Shown: piece by piece, positions 46,309-55,410 of the stretch
Numbering within the stretch: position 1 is the first letter of the stretch
How the letters are laid out: each line of letters starts with the position of its first letter
Source of the DNA: Ornithinibacillus salinisoli
GTDB taxonomy: Bacteria > Bacillota > Bacilli > Bacillales > Amphibacillaceae
Length of the DNA stretch: 64,000 bases
Strand: one strand, 5' to 3'
NCBI RefSeq assembly: GCF_042682545.1
Contig: NZ_JBHUHQ010000015.1
The notes under the pieces: model-generated
What the model was told of the DNA's origin: nothing
What the model saw: the letters and a program-made list of their open reading frames with translations, nothing else
Databases searched by the model: none
Position numbers and translations under genes: made by a program

Positions 46309-47799
46309 ATGGAAACGTATATCATGTCCATTGATCAAGGGACAACTAGTTCCCGTGCTATAATTTTTAATCATCGAGGAGAGATCGTAGAATCTGCCCA
46401 AAAGGAATTTGAACAACATTTCCCACATCCTGGTTGGGTAGAGCATGATGCAAATGAAATTTGGACATCTGTACTTGCTTGTATAGCTGAAGTACTAAGA
46501 AAAGCAGATATAGAGCCAAGTCAAATAGCTGGCATTGGTATTACAAATCAGCGGGAGACTACTGTTGTATGGGATAAAAATACGGGCAAACCAGTATATA
46601 ATGCGATCGTTTGGCAATCAAGACAAACAGAAGGTATTTGTAAAGAGTTAAGAGATGCTGGATATAATAACATGTTTAAAAGTAAAACTGGATTACTGAT
46701 CGATCCGTATTTTTCAGGAACAAAGGTAAAATGGATTCTTGATCATGTAGAAGGAACGAGAGAACGAGCTAATAATGGAGAGTTATTATTTGGAACCATT
46801 GATAGTTGGTTGGTATATAAATTGTCAGGAGGAAAAGCACATATTACAGATTACTCCAATGCATCTCGTACATTATTGTTTAATATTTATGATCTTGTCT
46901 GGGATGATGAGCTTTTGGATATATTAACGATTCCTGCAAGTATGCTACCTGAGGTTCGACTGTCATCAGAAATATATGCTCGTACAGTGAGCTATCACTT
47001 CTTTGGTCATGAAGTACCGATTGCAGGTGTTGCCGGTGATCAACAAGCAGCACTTTTTGGTCAGGCGTGTTTTGAGAAAGGTATGGTGAAAAACACTTAT
47101 GGAACAGGTTGTTTTATGCTAATGAACACTGGGGAACAAGGGATAGCATCGGAGCATGGATTACTTACAACACTGGCTTGGGGAGTTGACGGTAAGGTTG
47201 ATTATGCTCTAGAAGGCAGTGTATTTGTTGCTGGTTCAGCAGTGCAATGGTTGCGTGATGGCATAAAGATTATTGAAAATGCTCCTGAGAGTGAGGTTTT
47301 GGCTTCTAAGGTAGAATCAAGTGATGGCGTTTATATGGTACCAGCTTTTGTGGGGCTTGGCACTCCTTATTGGGATAGTGAAGCAAGGGGGGCAGTATTT
47401 GGGTTAACACGAGGAACGACAAAAGAGCATTTTATTCGTGCAACATTAGAGTCGTTAGCATACCAAACGAAGGATGTTTTAGATGCAATGGTGTCTGATT
47501 CACATATTGAGTTGCAGTCTTTACGAGTAGATGGTGGCGTAGTAAACAATAACTTATTGATGCAATTTCAAAGTGATATTTTAGGATTGTCAGTTGATCG
47601 CCCGGCAATAAGGGAAACTACCGCATTAGGCTCTGCGTATCTAGCAGGATTAGCTGTTGGTTATTGGGAAAGTAAGGAAGAGATAGCTAAATTACGGAAG
47701 AAAGAGATGGGTTTTCATGTGAAGATGAAAAATAATGATAGGGAAAGATTATATAATGGATGGAAGAAGGCTGTGGAAGCTGCAAGGGTGTTTAAATAA
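46309..47799 (+). CDS. glpK: Glycerol kinase
   Basis: AAAGGAG precedes ATG 46309. At 496 residues it has normal GlpK length, with SIDQGTTSSRAIIF, TNQRETTVVWDK, GVAGDQQAALFGQ and VDGGVVNNNLLMQFQ. His230 in the sequence YHFFG corresponds to the site phosphorylated by the PTS protein HPr in Gram-positive GlpK, so activation by PTS is expected. The enzyme makes glycerol 3-phosphate, which also feeds TagD. No glpF or glpD is next to it, which is unusual. It may serve to use glycerol freed by the phosphodiesterase downstream. Confidence 0.95.
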   Translation: METYIMSIDQGTTSSRAIIFNHRGEIVESAQKEFEQHFPHPGWVEHDANEIWTSVLACIAEVLRKADIEPSQIAGIGITNQRETTVVWDKNTGKPVYNAIVWQSRQTEGICKELRDAGYNNMFKSKTGLLIDPYFSGTKVKWILDHVEGTRERANNGELLFGTIDSWLVYKLSGGKAHITDYSNASRTLLFNIYDLVWDDELLDILTIPASMLPEVRLSSEIYARTVSYHFFGHEVPIAGVAGDQQAALFGQACFEKGMVKNTYGTGCFMLMNTGEQGIASEHGLLTTLAWGVDGKVDYALEGSVFVAGSAVQWLRDGIKIIENAPESEVLASKVESSDGVYMVPAFVGLGTPYWDSEARGAVFGLTRGTTKEHFIRATLESLAYQTKDVLDAMVSDSHIELQSLRVDGGVVNNNLLMQFQSDILGLSVDRPAIRETTALGSAYLAGLAVGYWESKEEIAKLRKKEMGFHVKMKNNDRERLYNGWKKAVEAARVFK

Positions 47800-48342
47800 G
47801 GGGAATTTCGCATAGTTTGTTGCTGTTTTTATATGGATTGTGAAGTAACAGCACTGCTCTTAACACCAGTACGGAATCTTGAAATGTGACTAAGGTGTCT
47901 TCGTGACTTTCCTTCGAGCTTCACTCGTTGAATTGTTGCTTGTGAGCGAATACTTCGATTTTTGAGCGAATCGTTGCTGGTTCTGAGCGAATATTTCATT
48001 TTATGAGCGAATTGCTGCTGGTTGTGAGCGAATATTTCATTTTTTGAGCGAATCGCTACAGATAACCTTGGTATTAGAAATTGTGAAATTTGGGGATATG
48101 AGTTTGTAGTAGCGCGAATCATTCGCACAAACCTTTGGTGCGGACGTACGAAACCCGTGACGAACGCACCAACCTCCAAAAAGCACGTCAGTCAGTGCTT
48201 TTAGTCATCCTCCCTGCATTCCTAAATTTAACACTTCCTATTTTATCCAATAATGCTATACTAAAAGAAAGAAAACTCCGACTTTAACACAAATACTGAA
48301 TATTAACTCCGAAATATATATAAACGATAAGGAGAGAAAACC
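47800..48342. other. Gene-free region with periodic repeats and hairpins
   Basis: No credible gene is present. The region holds the TGAGCGAAT array (47943-48053), a possible 8-bp hairpin with a long loop (48135-48142 with 48165-48172) and a second 8-bp hairpin (48179-48186 with 48195-48202, AAAAGCAC) followed by TTAGTC. TGCTATACT at 48254-48262 is an extended -10-like site for the phosphodiesterase gene. Confidence 0.6.
47943..48053. repeat. Six-copy TGAGCGAAT array, 20/21-bp period
   Basis: TGAGCGAAT starts at 47943, 47963, 47984, 48004, 48025 and 48045, a strict 20-21-20-21-20 alternation. Two unit types alternate: one continuing with TTTCATTT-like sequence and one with CGTTGCTGG-like sequence. 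The 41-bp dimer period is not a multiple of three, which argues against coding. Confidence 0.85.
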
Positions 48343-49095
48343 GTGACTAAAATTATTGCTCATAGAGGAAGTGCTGGGACACATCCTGAAAATACGATGG
48401 CAGCTTTCCGAGAGGCGGAACATGTTGGTGCGGATGGGATTGAGCTAGATGTCCATCTCACGAAGGATGGTAAATTGGCCGTCATCCATGATGAAACGGT
48501 TAATCGAACAACGAATGGAAAAGGGCATGTAAAGGATTTTACGATGAGTGAGCTACACCGGTTAGATGCTGGGTCTTCTTTTTCGACGGAATTTCCATAT
48601 GAAAAAATTCCGGAATTAACGGAAGTACTAACATGGTTGGAGCAGACGGGTCTTACCGTGAATATTGAGCTTAAGAATGTGTTCTATTTAGACTATCCGG
48701 GGATAGAAGAGAAGGTGTTAGAAGAATTAGAACGATTCGATTTGAAGTCAAGGGCAATTATTTCATCGTTCAATCATCTAGGGCTATATAGAATGCGAAA
48801 GTTAGATCCAATGATTGATATTGCTATTTTATTTTCCGAGAAGTTATATGAACCGTGGAAATATGCAGAATCGCTTGGAGCAACGAGCTTGCACCCGCAT
48901 GTATATAGCATGACCGATGAAATGATCCATACATCAGAACAGCAAAATTATCCTGTTCGTCCATTTACAATAAATGACGAAATGCACATGGAAAGATTAA
49001 TCCATGCGGGGTGCTCAGCAATTATAACTGATTATCCGGAACGTGCCATAGCAGTAAAAGAAAGATTAAGGAGTGAAGATAGTTGGGGAAGGTAA
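48343..49095 (+). CDS. Glycerophosphodiester phosphodiesterase
   Basis: AAGGAGAG precedes GTG 48343. The 250-residue TIM-barrel protein has IIAHRGSAGTHPENTMAAF with the catalytic His pair, DGIELDVHLTKDGKLAVIHD with metal-binding Glu and Asp, and NIELKN. There is no signal peptide, so it acts in the cytosol. It splits glycerophosphodiesters into glycerol 3-phosphate and an alcohol. With glpK upstream it suggests recycling of glycerol phosphate, perhaps from phospholipid or teichoic acid turnover. It overlaps the next gene by 13 bases. Confidence 0.92.
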   Translation: MTKIIAHRGSAGTHPENTMAAFREAEHVGADGIELDVHLTKDGKLAVIHDETVNRTTNGKGHVKDFTMSELHRLDAGSSFSTEFPYEKIPELTEVLTWLEQTGLTVNIELKNVFYLDYPGIEEKVLEELERFDLKSRAIISSFNHLGLYRMRKLDPMIDIAILFSEKLYEPWKYAESLGATSLHPHVYSMTDEMIHTSEQQNYPVRPFTINDEMHMERLIHAGCSAIITDYPERAIAVKERLRSEDSWGR

Positions 49096-49787
49096 CCAAG
49101 TATTTTCATAGTAACATATTTAATAAATCGTTCGAATACCATCTACTAAAGCCTGACCATCCAATAAATGATGCCAATATTTTATATGTGCAGGATGGGA
49201 ATGATTATCTAGAACTTGGTGAGTTTGAAGAGGCGTACCGAAGTTGTGAACTGGCATCTATGACCAATTGGATTATCATATTTATTCATCCAGGCACATC
49301 GGAAGAAAGGTGGCAGTCCTATCATCATAAAGGTCAATTATTTAACAAGTACATTGATTTCATGTATGAAGAATTCATGCCAAGTGTAGAACAAGAACTA
49401 GATGTGAAACGAATTTCAAAAAAAGGATTACTTGGAGATTCGCTTGCTGCAAATATAAGCTTACATATTGCTGCTAGAAAACCGGAACATTGGACACATT
49501 TGTTACTCCAATCAGCAGCGATTATGAAACAAGATATCGCATGTATAGCTGGTTTGAAGGAAGCAATACCCTGGAATGTCTATCAAACGGTAGGTATTTA
49601 CGAAGATGAATTTGTGTCTCCCATAACCAATGAAAGACTGTTTATTTATACGCGTAATCGTGAATTACATGAGGTTTTTCAGCGTAAAAAAGTAAATGTA
49701 CACTTTTCTGAAATGGCGGAGAACCATCTATGGGAGTTTTGGAAAAGGGATCTACCTAGTGCACTATTATTTTTCCTAAAGTCCTAA
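49083..49787 (+). CDS. Putative esterase, alpha/beta-hydrolase fold
   Basis: TTG 49083 has AAGGAG about ten bases upstream and overlaps the end of the phosphodiesterase gene, so the two are coupled (234 residues). The nucleophile elbow is GLLGDSLAAN and the probable catalytic His is in MAENHLWEFWKRDLP near the C-terminus. The pattern resembles the esterase D/Fes-like family (YbbA type). There is no signal peptide. The substrate is unknown. Confidence 0.75.
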   Translation: MGKVTKYFHSNIFNKSFEYHLLKPDHPINDANILYVQDGNDYLELGEFEEAYRSCELASMTNWIIIFIHPGTSEERWQSYHHKGQLFNKYIDFMYEEFMPSVEQELDVKRISKKGLLGDSLAANISLHIAARKPEHWTHLLLQSAAIMKQDIACIAGLKEAIPWNVYQTVGIYEDEFVSPITNERLFIYTRNRELHEVFQRKKVNVHFSEMAENHLWEFWKRDLPSALLFFLKS

Positions 49788-49804
49788 AAGTCCTAAAAGT
49801 TAAG

Positions 49805-49833
49805 TTGACTGTAAATTTTGAATAACCTATAAT
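49805..49833 (+). promoter_or_regulatory. Sigma-A promoter of the ROK-GHL10 cluster
   Basis: TTGACT (49805-49810), an exact 17-bp spacer and TATAAT (49828-49833), about 80 bases before the ROK start. Confidence 0.75.
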
Positions 49834-49841
49834 TAAAATTG

Positions 49842-49855
49842 GAGGATATATCCTC
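49842..49855. promoter_or_regulatory. Palindrome GAGGATATATCCTC, possible operator
   Basis: A perfect 14-base palindrome begins eight bases after the -10 box, where the transcript should start. A repressor bound here would block the cluster; the RpiR protein at 61936 is the obvious candidate, by inference. Confidence 0.5.
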
Positions 49856-49914
49856 TTTATAATTTATTATAGAAAAATAATTTCACATAAACGATCTTTA
49901 TAGGGGGTGCGTAC

Positions 49915-50886
49915 ATGGAAAGCTGCAGCTTAGGGATTGATATTGGTGGGACAAAAATTGCAGCAGGATTAGTGAGTCGAAGTGGTGAAGTGTTTGAGCA
50001 AAAAAACTATCCTACTCCTCAAGAATCCAATCAAAGTATATTAGAAGTATTACGAGAGATAATTAGTAGCTTTCCAGGAATAGCCTTGGAGATGGATAAA
50101 AACCTAATTGGCATTGGGGTCGGTTCCGCGGGTCAGGTTAATTTTAAAGATGGGCAAATACTATCAGGTACTACGAACATAAAAGACTGGAACAATATAC
50201 ATATAACAAAATATCTTAATCAATTTACGGATTTACCGATTTGGCTTGATAATGACGCCAATACATTTGCTGTGGCGGAATATGTCCATGGTAGCGCAAG
50301 AGGTACTAATGATATGGTTTGTCTCACCCTTGGCACCGGTGTTGGTGGAGGAATTATCTCAAATGGCGATTTGATCCGGGGTGATTGGGGAGGAGCGGCA
50401 GAGCTAGGGCATATTACAGTAGATATGAATGGTCCTGCTTGTAACTGTGGATCCAATGGGTGTATGGAAGTGTATGCATCTGGAACGGGAATTGCGAACA
50501 GAATGAAAGAGCATTTAGCTCACTTAGCTAAACAGGAACTCCCCGAAGAGATCAAGTTCTATCTGGAAAATCCAGAACGATTAACGAGCAAGGAAGTTTT
50601 TTCGTGGTATGAAGCTGGTTTACCAGTAGCAACAGAAACAATAAATCTGGCAATCCAAGCGTTGTCCTATGGCATCGTAAGTATCATTCATACCTTTAAT
50701 CCTTCTGTCATTGTACTAGGTGGTGGCTTGGTTCGAGAGAGAACATGGCTGGCTACGGAAATAAAAAAGAACATTGCGAGCAAAGGGATTCGTTCACTTG
50801 TTGAGCCTGTAGATATACGAATATCCGAACTTGGCTATCATGCAGGATTAATTGGCGCAGCAAGTCAAGTATGGTTCCAACAATAA
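49915..50886 (+). CDS. ROK-family sugar kinase
   Basis: TAGGGGGTG precedes ATG 49915 (323 residues). Features are the ATP site GIDIGGTKIAAGLV, the substrate site WLDNDANTFAVAEY, LGTGVGGGIIS and the zinc site CNCGSNGC within the ROK consensus. No DNA-binding N-terminus is present, so it is a kinase, not a repressor. ROK kinases act on glucose, GlcNAc or ManNAc. With NanE in the same cluster, a ManNAc or related amino-sugar kinase is likely. It is the first gene after a strong promoter. Confidence 0.88.
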   Translation: MESCSLGIDIGGTKIAAGLVSRSGEVFEQKNYPTPQESNQSILEVLREIISSFPGIALEMDKNLIGIGVGSAGQVNFKDGQILSGTTNIKDWNNIHITKYLNQFTDLPIWLDNDANTFAVAEYVHGSARGTNDMVCLTLGTGVGGGIISNGDLIRGDWGGAAELGHITVDMNGPACNCGSNGCMEVYASGTGIANRMKEHLAHLAKQELPEEIKFYLENPERLTSKEVFSWYEAGLPVATETINLAIQALSYGIVSIIHTFNPSVIVLGGGLVRERTWLATEIKKNIASKGIRSLVEPVDIRISELGYHAGLIGAASQVWFQQ

Positions 50887-50899
50887 GGAGGGAATAGAA

Positions 50900-52087
50900 T
50901 TGAGTTTTACATTTAATGAAAACGCTAACATATTATGGGTTGATTTTTTGGCAAATGGCGTGCGATTAGCAAATGAAAATGAACAACTTAAACTACTTGA
51001 AAATGCAGTTCACACGGGGATAACTCATCTTATTATTGATGCAAAAGTACCGTTTGGGCAGACAACATATCCGAGTAACTATGGCTACCATATTAGTAGC
51101 TGGTCGGATGATAGATTCATCATGTGGGAAGACCGTGATTTTTTGGATGAATTTTTAACAAAAGCGAAGAAATATGATGTCAAAGTGTTGGCGAATATGG
51201 ATGTTTTTTCAGAAGGTACGACTGCATCAAAAGACGGGATTGCCTATGACAAAGAAGATTGGAAAGTGACCTTCTATAATGATGCTGTTTCGTCCGAATC
51301 AAATGCTGCCGAATATAAAGACGCAGATACAATCTTTGTAAATCCAATTCATCCGAAAGTAGAAGCACATGAACTGAATATTTTAAAGGAAATTTGTATG
51401 TATGATCTGGATGGCGTGGTTGTTGATCGTTGTCGTTATCCAAATGTGTACGGAGATTTTAATGAGCTTAGTAGGAAAGGTTTTGAACGGTATATTGGTG
51501 AGACAATCGAGAACTGGCCGGAAGATATTTTTACGATTAATGAGGAAAAGGCGATTGAATTCGGTAAGCTTTTTCCTAAGTGGACAGAATGGCGTGCTAA
51601 TAATATAAAGACATTTGTAACAAAAGCAAGAGCCATTGTGAAAGATCATGTTCCATTGTTCGCTGATTATGTCGGGTCGTGGTATCCACTGTATTACAGT
51701 GAAGGGGTTAATTGGGGAAGTGAATCATTTAAGCCAAACTTAGCATGGACTTCTGATACCTATCATGTTTCTGGGCTTGCCGAGCAATTAGATTTCTTAA
51801 TGACGGGTTGTTATTACTATGAGGTAACGAAAGAAGAAGCAGATAAAAATGGTCGTCCGGATTATTGGTACAGTGTTGAGGGAGCAGCTGATATCAGTCT
51901 AGATGTGGTGAATGGAAGTATTCCTTTTGTAGCAAGTTTATTTTTGAAAAACTACCAGGGAGATCCCGAGCAATTTCGAAAAGCCATTCGAATGTGTAAA
52001 GAAAAGTCAGCTGGAGTTATGTTGTTTGATACCGTTTATGTAGAGGAATATAACTGGTGGGATATTTTGAAAGAAGAGTTGAAATAG
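50900..52087 (+). CDS. GHL10-type glycoside hydrolase, cytosolic
   Basis: AAGGAGGG eight bases upstream sets TTG 50900 (395 residues); the ATG at 50852 lies inside the ROK gene and is rejected. The TIM-barrel sequence resembles the GHL10/PF02638 family: ILWVDFLANGVRLANE, DAKVPFGQTTYPSN, MYDLDGVVVDRCRYPN, GSWYPLYYSEGVNW. It lacks a signal peptide. It is a clear paralogue of the secreted protein at 60150, sharing NWPEDIFT, YYSEGVNWGS and WYSVEGAAD. It probably hydrolyses an imported oligosaccharide. The chemical linkage is not known. Confidence 0.8.
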   Translation: MSFTFNENANILWVDFLANGVRLANENEQLKLLENAVHTGITHLIIDAKVPFGQTTYPSNYGYHISSWSDDRFIMWEDRDFLDEFLTKAKKYDVKVLANMDVFSEGTTASKDGIAYDKEDWKVTFYNDAVSSESNAAEYKDADTIFVNPIHPKVEAHELNILKEICMYDLDGVVVDRCRYPNVYGDFNELSRKGFERYIGETIENWPEDIFTINEEKAIEFGKLFPKWTEWRANNIKTFVTKARAIVKDHVPLFADYVGSWYPLYYSEGVNWGSESFKPNLAWTSDTYHVSGLAEQLDFLMTGCYYYEVTKEEADKNGRPDYWYSVEGAADISLDVVNGSIPFVASLFLKNYQGDPEQFRKAIRMCKEKSAGVMLFDTVYVEEYNWWDILKEELK

Positions 52088-52115
52088 GATCCATCAATAT
52101 AAGTGAGGGAATACG

Positions 52116-53627
52116 ATGAAACGAAAAATTGCGTTAATACCTGTGGATGCACGCCCGGTTACGTATGATTTACCAAAAGATCTTGCTAAGCTGGCTGGCT
52201 GGGAGGTTTTGCTGCCTCCAAACGAGATTCTTGGATTTTTAAAAGCTCCTGCAGATTTAGGAAAATTATTTAACTGGGTCGAAGAGGTTTCAAATGAAGT
52301 AGAAGGGATAATTGTATCTATTGATATGTTGTTATATGGAGGGTTAGTTCCGTCTCGAGTTAATACAGATGAAGAACAGGTATTGCGGGAGAGACTTGCT
52401 AACTTCTTAGATATCAAGCGAAAAAATCCGCAACTTCACGTGATGGCGTTTAGTTCCACGATGCGCTTATCGAATAGTTATGTGAATCAAGAAGAAAAAG
52501 ACTATTGGGACCAATATGGTAAGGAAATATGGAATTACTCCTTCCACTCCCATCGGTTTGCAAAACATGGTGAAGAAAAGGACCAGGAAATTTCTCAAAC
52601 AATGAAAGCAAAAATTCCTGATTGGGTATTGGAGGATTATTTGCATACACGTCAGCGAAACTTTTCTATCAATCTGTCCATGATAGAGGCGGTTGCACAA
52701 GGTTTGGTAGAATTATTAATTTTTCCGCAAGATGACACAAGTGAATACGGCTTGAATATTCAAGAACAGGGAAAGTTACAGAATGAGACGAGAAAACGAA
52801 ATTTACACGAAAGAATCTATATCTATCCAGGAGCGGATGAAGTTGCTAGTATGCTGACTGCCAGGATGATCTATGTACTAGAAGATGAACATTCTCCAAC
52901 ATTTTATCCCATTTACAGCGGGATGAAAGGATCGCTTTCGATAGCTATGTACGAGGATCGCGCGATACAGGAATCTGTGAAAGGACAAATCGCTGCTTTT
53001 GGTAGTCATACTGTAGAAACACCTGCAGAAGCGGATGTACTTATTGGTGTCCATGTTCCTGGGCGAAAACAGGGAGATTTGGCATTGCAGATCGGCTTAG
53101 ATGGTGTGGATACCAATGATCGAAACATAGGAGAGTGGGTGAAAGAGCTTCGCTATTATGCAAATACAGGGAAGCAGGTGGCAATTGCGGATGTCGCCTA
53201 TGCAAATGGAGCAGATTCTGTGATGATCCCCGTATTGTTTGAGTCATTCCGTTTAGTAGAATTGGTCGGTTTTGCGGCATGGAACACAGCGGGAAATACG
53301 ATTGGAACAGTAGTAGCACAAGCTGCATTACTTCATCTTGCTGCTAAGAAGGGATTACACGTAGATCGAGAAAAAAGTAGACAGTTTCTTATACGATATT
53401 TGGATGATTATGTCTATCAATCTATTGTACGACAAGAAATTCGAAGGAAAATTGATAAGGAAGAGGATATCACCCAAGAGGATCTACAAGAAAAAGTAAA
53501 AGAACTATTTTTAAACCAGGTAAATTCTATGGTAAAAGAAATAGATCGGAATTTTTCAATAGAACGTATTTATTTACCTTGGAATAGAACATTTGAGATT
53601 GGCATCGACTTAAGGTCGAGCAATTAG
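52116..53627 (+). CDS. DUF4127 family protein
   Basis: GAGGGAA precedes ATG 52116. The 503-residue protein opens KIALIPVDARPVTYDLPK and has VSIDMLLYGGLVPSR and YPGADEVASMLTARM, the DUF4127 features. No signal peptide or membrane segment is seen, so it is cytosolic. No biochemical role is established to my knowledge. The conserved Asp and Arg residues at the N-terminus look like an active site. It lies 28 bases after the GHL10 gene and 14 before the FAD enzyme, which places it in the same catabolic pathway. Confidence 0.85.
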   Translation: MKRKIALIPVDARPVTYDLPKDLAKLAGWEVLLPPNEILGFLKAPADLGKLFNWVEEVSNEVEGIIVSIDMLLYGGLVPSRVNTDEEQVLRERLANFLDIKRKNPQLHVMAFSSTMRLSNSYVNQEEKDYWDQYGKEIWNYSFHSHRFAKHGEEKDQEISQTMKAKIPDWVLEDYLHTRQRNFSINLSMIEAVAQGLVELLIFPQDDTSEYGLNIQEQGKLQNETRKRNLHERIYIYPGADEVASMLTARMIYVLEDEHSPTFYPIYSGMKGSLSIAMYEDRAIQESVKGQIAAFGSHTVETPAEADVLIGVHVPGRKQGDLALQIGLDGVDTNDRNIGEWVKELRYYANTGKQVAIADVAYANGADSVMIPVLFESFRLVELVGFAAWNTAGNTIGTVVAQAALLHLAAKKGLHVDREKSRQFLIRYLDDYVYQSIVRQEIRRKIDKEEDITQEDLQEKVKELFLNQVNSMVKEIDRNFSIERIYLPWNRTFEIGIDLRSSN

Positions 53628-53641
53628 AGGAGGTGACTAAA

Positions 53642-55201
53642 TTGAAAAAGGATATAGCGATCATCGGTGGAGGAATTGGCGGCTGTCTAGCTGCTTTAAC
53701 TGCAGCAAAGCATGGTAATAATGTAGTTTTAACGGAAGAAACAGACTGGATTGGTGGACAGCTTACAAGCCAGGCCGTTCCTCCGGATGAACACCCTTGG
53801 ATTGAGGATTTTGGTTGTACAAAAACATATCGTACGTTTCGTAATGAAATAAGAGATTATTATAAACGTAACTATCTATTGAAGGAAGAAGCAGTACAGA
53901 ATGACTTGCTCAATCCAGGAAATGCATGGGTGAGTAGGCTTGCACATGAACCGAGAGTTGCATTAACGGTACTATATGATTTATTACAGCCGCACCTATC
54001 AAATAGGCGAATTGAAATACTCTTACATCATAAAGCTGTACGAGCCGAGGTTGAAGATGACACCATTCAAAAAGTTATTGTTACCGATCAGCATACACAT
54101 GTTGAAACCGAGATAGAAGCTACCTACTTCTTGGATGCGACAGAGCTTGGGGATGTGCTACCACTTGCACATGTCGATTATGTTGTCGGTGCAGAATCAA
54201 GTGAACAAACAGAAGAGCCGAATGCGTTAGCGGAGGCAATCCCTCAAGATATCCAGTCGATCACACATGTTTTTGCCCTCGACTATGTGCCAGGGGGAGA
54301 TTATACCATCCCAAAACCGGATATGTATGATTTTTGGCGTAATTATCAGGCTTCATTCTTAGATCACATGCAGCTCAGTGAATTTATTCCACAAGCACAT
54401 ACGGGTGAATCGAAGAAAATGCCATTCTTTACAACAGAACAATCGCTGGGCATGTGGGAGTATCGTCGGATTATTGATAGCAATCAATTTACGGATGGTT
54501 TTTATGAAGGAGACATTTCCTTAATTAATTGGCCACAAAATGATTATTGGTTAGGGTCGATTATTGATGTGAGTGAGTCGGAGAAGAAGAAACATTTGGA
54601 AGGTGCTCGTCAATTAAGTTTGTCGACATTGTATTGGTTACAAACGGAGGCACCAAGACCAGATGGCGGCAAGGGATTTCCTGAGTTTAGGCTACGTCCA
54701 GATGTTGTTGGAACAAAAGATGGGTTAGCAATGCACCCTTATATCCGTGAATCAAGAAGGATCAAAGCTATGTATACGGTAACGGAACATGATATTAATG
54801 CCGATTTACGAGAGAATCAAGGTGTTCGAAAACGAGATGATTCTGTTGGAATTGGTGCTTATCGCATTGATTTACATCCAACTACAGTGAAAAACAGATT
54901 GTTCTATGCGAAAAGCTATCCATTTGAAATTCCATTAGGGAGCTTTATTCCGATTAAAATGAAAAATCTCATACCGGCTTGTAAAAATATCGGGACAACG
55001 CAACTAACGAATGGATGCTTTCGCGTGCATCCAGTGGAATGGAATATTGGAGAAGCTGCAGGAGCACTTGCATCCTTTGCAATTAAGCATAACGTAAAAC
55101 CTGCACAAATTTATCATGATCACACCCTAACCAAAGCATTCCAAACAACCCTAACAGCAATCGGCATCCATCTCCACTGGCCCGAAATAACCGCATTTTA
55201 G
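53642..55201 (+). CDS. FAD-dependent oxidoreductase (FAD_oxidored family)
   Basis: GAGGAGGTGAC supports TTG 53642 (519 residues). The N-terminus has the Rossmann motif IAIIGGGIGGCLAALTAA and the ribityl-binding EETDWIGGQLTSQ, typical of PF12831 proteins. These are often annotated as xanthan-lyase-like or succinate-dehydrogenase-like without evidence. It probably oxidises a sugar or sugar acid in the cytosol. A 3-keto or enone intermediate processed by the neighbouring hydrolase is an inference. The stop codon overlaps the inverted-repeat element at 55201. Confidence 0.82.
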   Translation: MKKDIAIIGGGIGGCLAALTAAKHGNNVVLTEETDWIGGQLTSQAVPPDEHPWIEDFGCTKTYRTFRNEIRDYYKRNYLLKEEAVQNDLLNPGNAWVSRLAHEPRVALTVLYDLLQPHLSNRRIEILLHHKAVRAEVEDDTIQKVIVTDQHTHVETEIEATYFLDATELGDVLPLAHVDYVVGAESSEQTEEPNALAEAIPQDIQSITHVFALDYVPGGDYTIPKPDMYDFWRNYQASFLDHMQLSEFIPQAHTGESKKMPFFTTEQSLGMWEYRRIIDSNQFTDGFYEGDISLINWPQNDYWLGSIIDVSESEKKKHLEGARQLSLSTLYWLQTEAPRPDGGKGFPEFRLRPDVVGTKDGLAMHPYIRESRRIKAMYTVTEHDINADLRENQGVRKRDDSVGIGAYRIDLHPTTVKNRLFYAKSYPFEIPLGSFIPIKMKNLIPACKNIGTTQLTNGCFRVHPVEWNIGEAAGALASFAIKHNVKPAQIYHDHTLTKAFQTTLTAIGIHLHWPEITAF

Positions 55202-55254
55202 GTGCCTGTCACCTGTCGAATAATGTCGGTGCCAGGCACCGACATTATTCGACA
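55201..55254. repeat. GGTGCC-type interspersed palindrome with 20-bp perfect inverted repeat
   Basis: GGTGCCTGTCACC (55201-55213) is followed by a perfect 20-bp inverted repeat (55214-55233 with 55235-55254) around one central base. Its core GGTGCCAGGCACCGACA is nearly the same as the palindrome after ugd at 16796. It could end the upstream transcript but has no T-run. Confidence 0.8.
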
Positions 55255-55286
55255 TTACAAAGGTTTTGAATTTTTTAAAAATATAA

Positions 55287-55316
55287 TTGACAAAACATTT
55301 CACCAAAGTCTATAAT
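55287..55316 (+). promoter_or_regulatory. Sigma-A promoter of the ABC sugar importer unit
   Basis: Perfect TTGACA (55287-55292), an 18-bp spacer and perfect TATAAT (55311-55316), about 95 bases upstream of the binding-protein start. Confidence 0.8.
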
Positions 55317-55410
55317 TATGGTGGAGATATTCTTCTTATCAGATTAATAAAAAGAAGTAAATTTCCATCGTGAAATAAATAATTCATTTCAGAAATTGGA
55401 GGGGAAGAAG

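Noticed and set aside
47943..48053. Possible CRISPR array
   Set aside because: Conserved cores are only 9 bases, spacers are 11-12 bases and themselves similar, and there are no cas genes.
47829..48179. Minus-strand open frame of 116 codons across the TGAGCGAAT array
   Set aside because: It has no ribosome site and its periodic part follows the 41-base repeat, which is not a multiple of three. It is a by-product of the repeat, not a gene.
49770..49805. Repeated AGTCCTAAA-like sequence after the esterase gene
   Set aside because: Only a few short imperfect copies are present, consistent with simple slippage. It has none of the regular spacing of the three arrays.
51180..51443. His/Leu-rich minus-strand open frame
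   Set aside because: It is antisense to the GHL10 gene, and its composition reflects codon use of the real gene.
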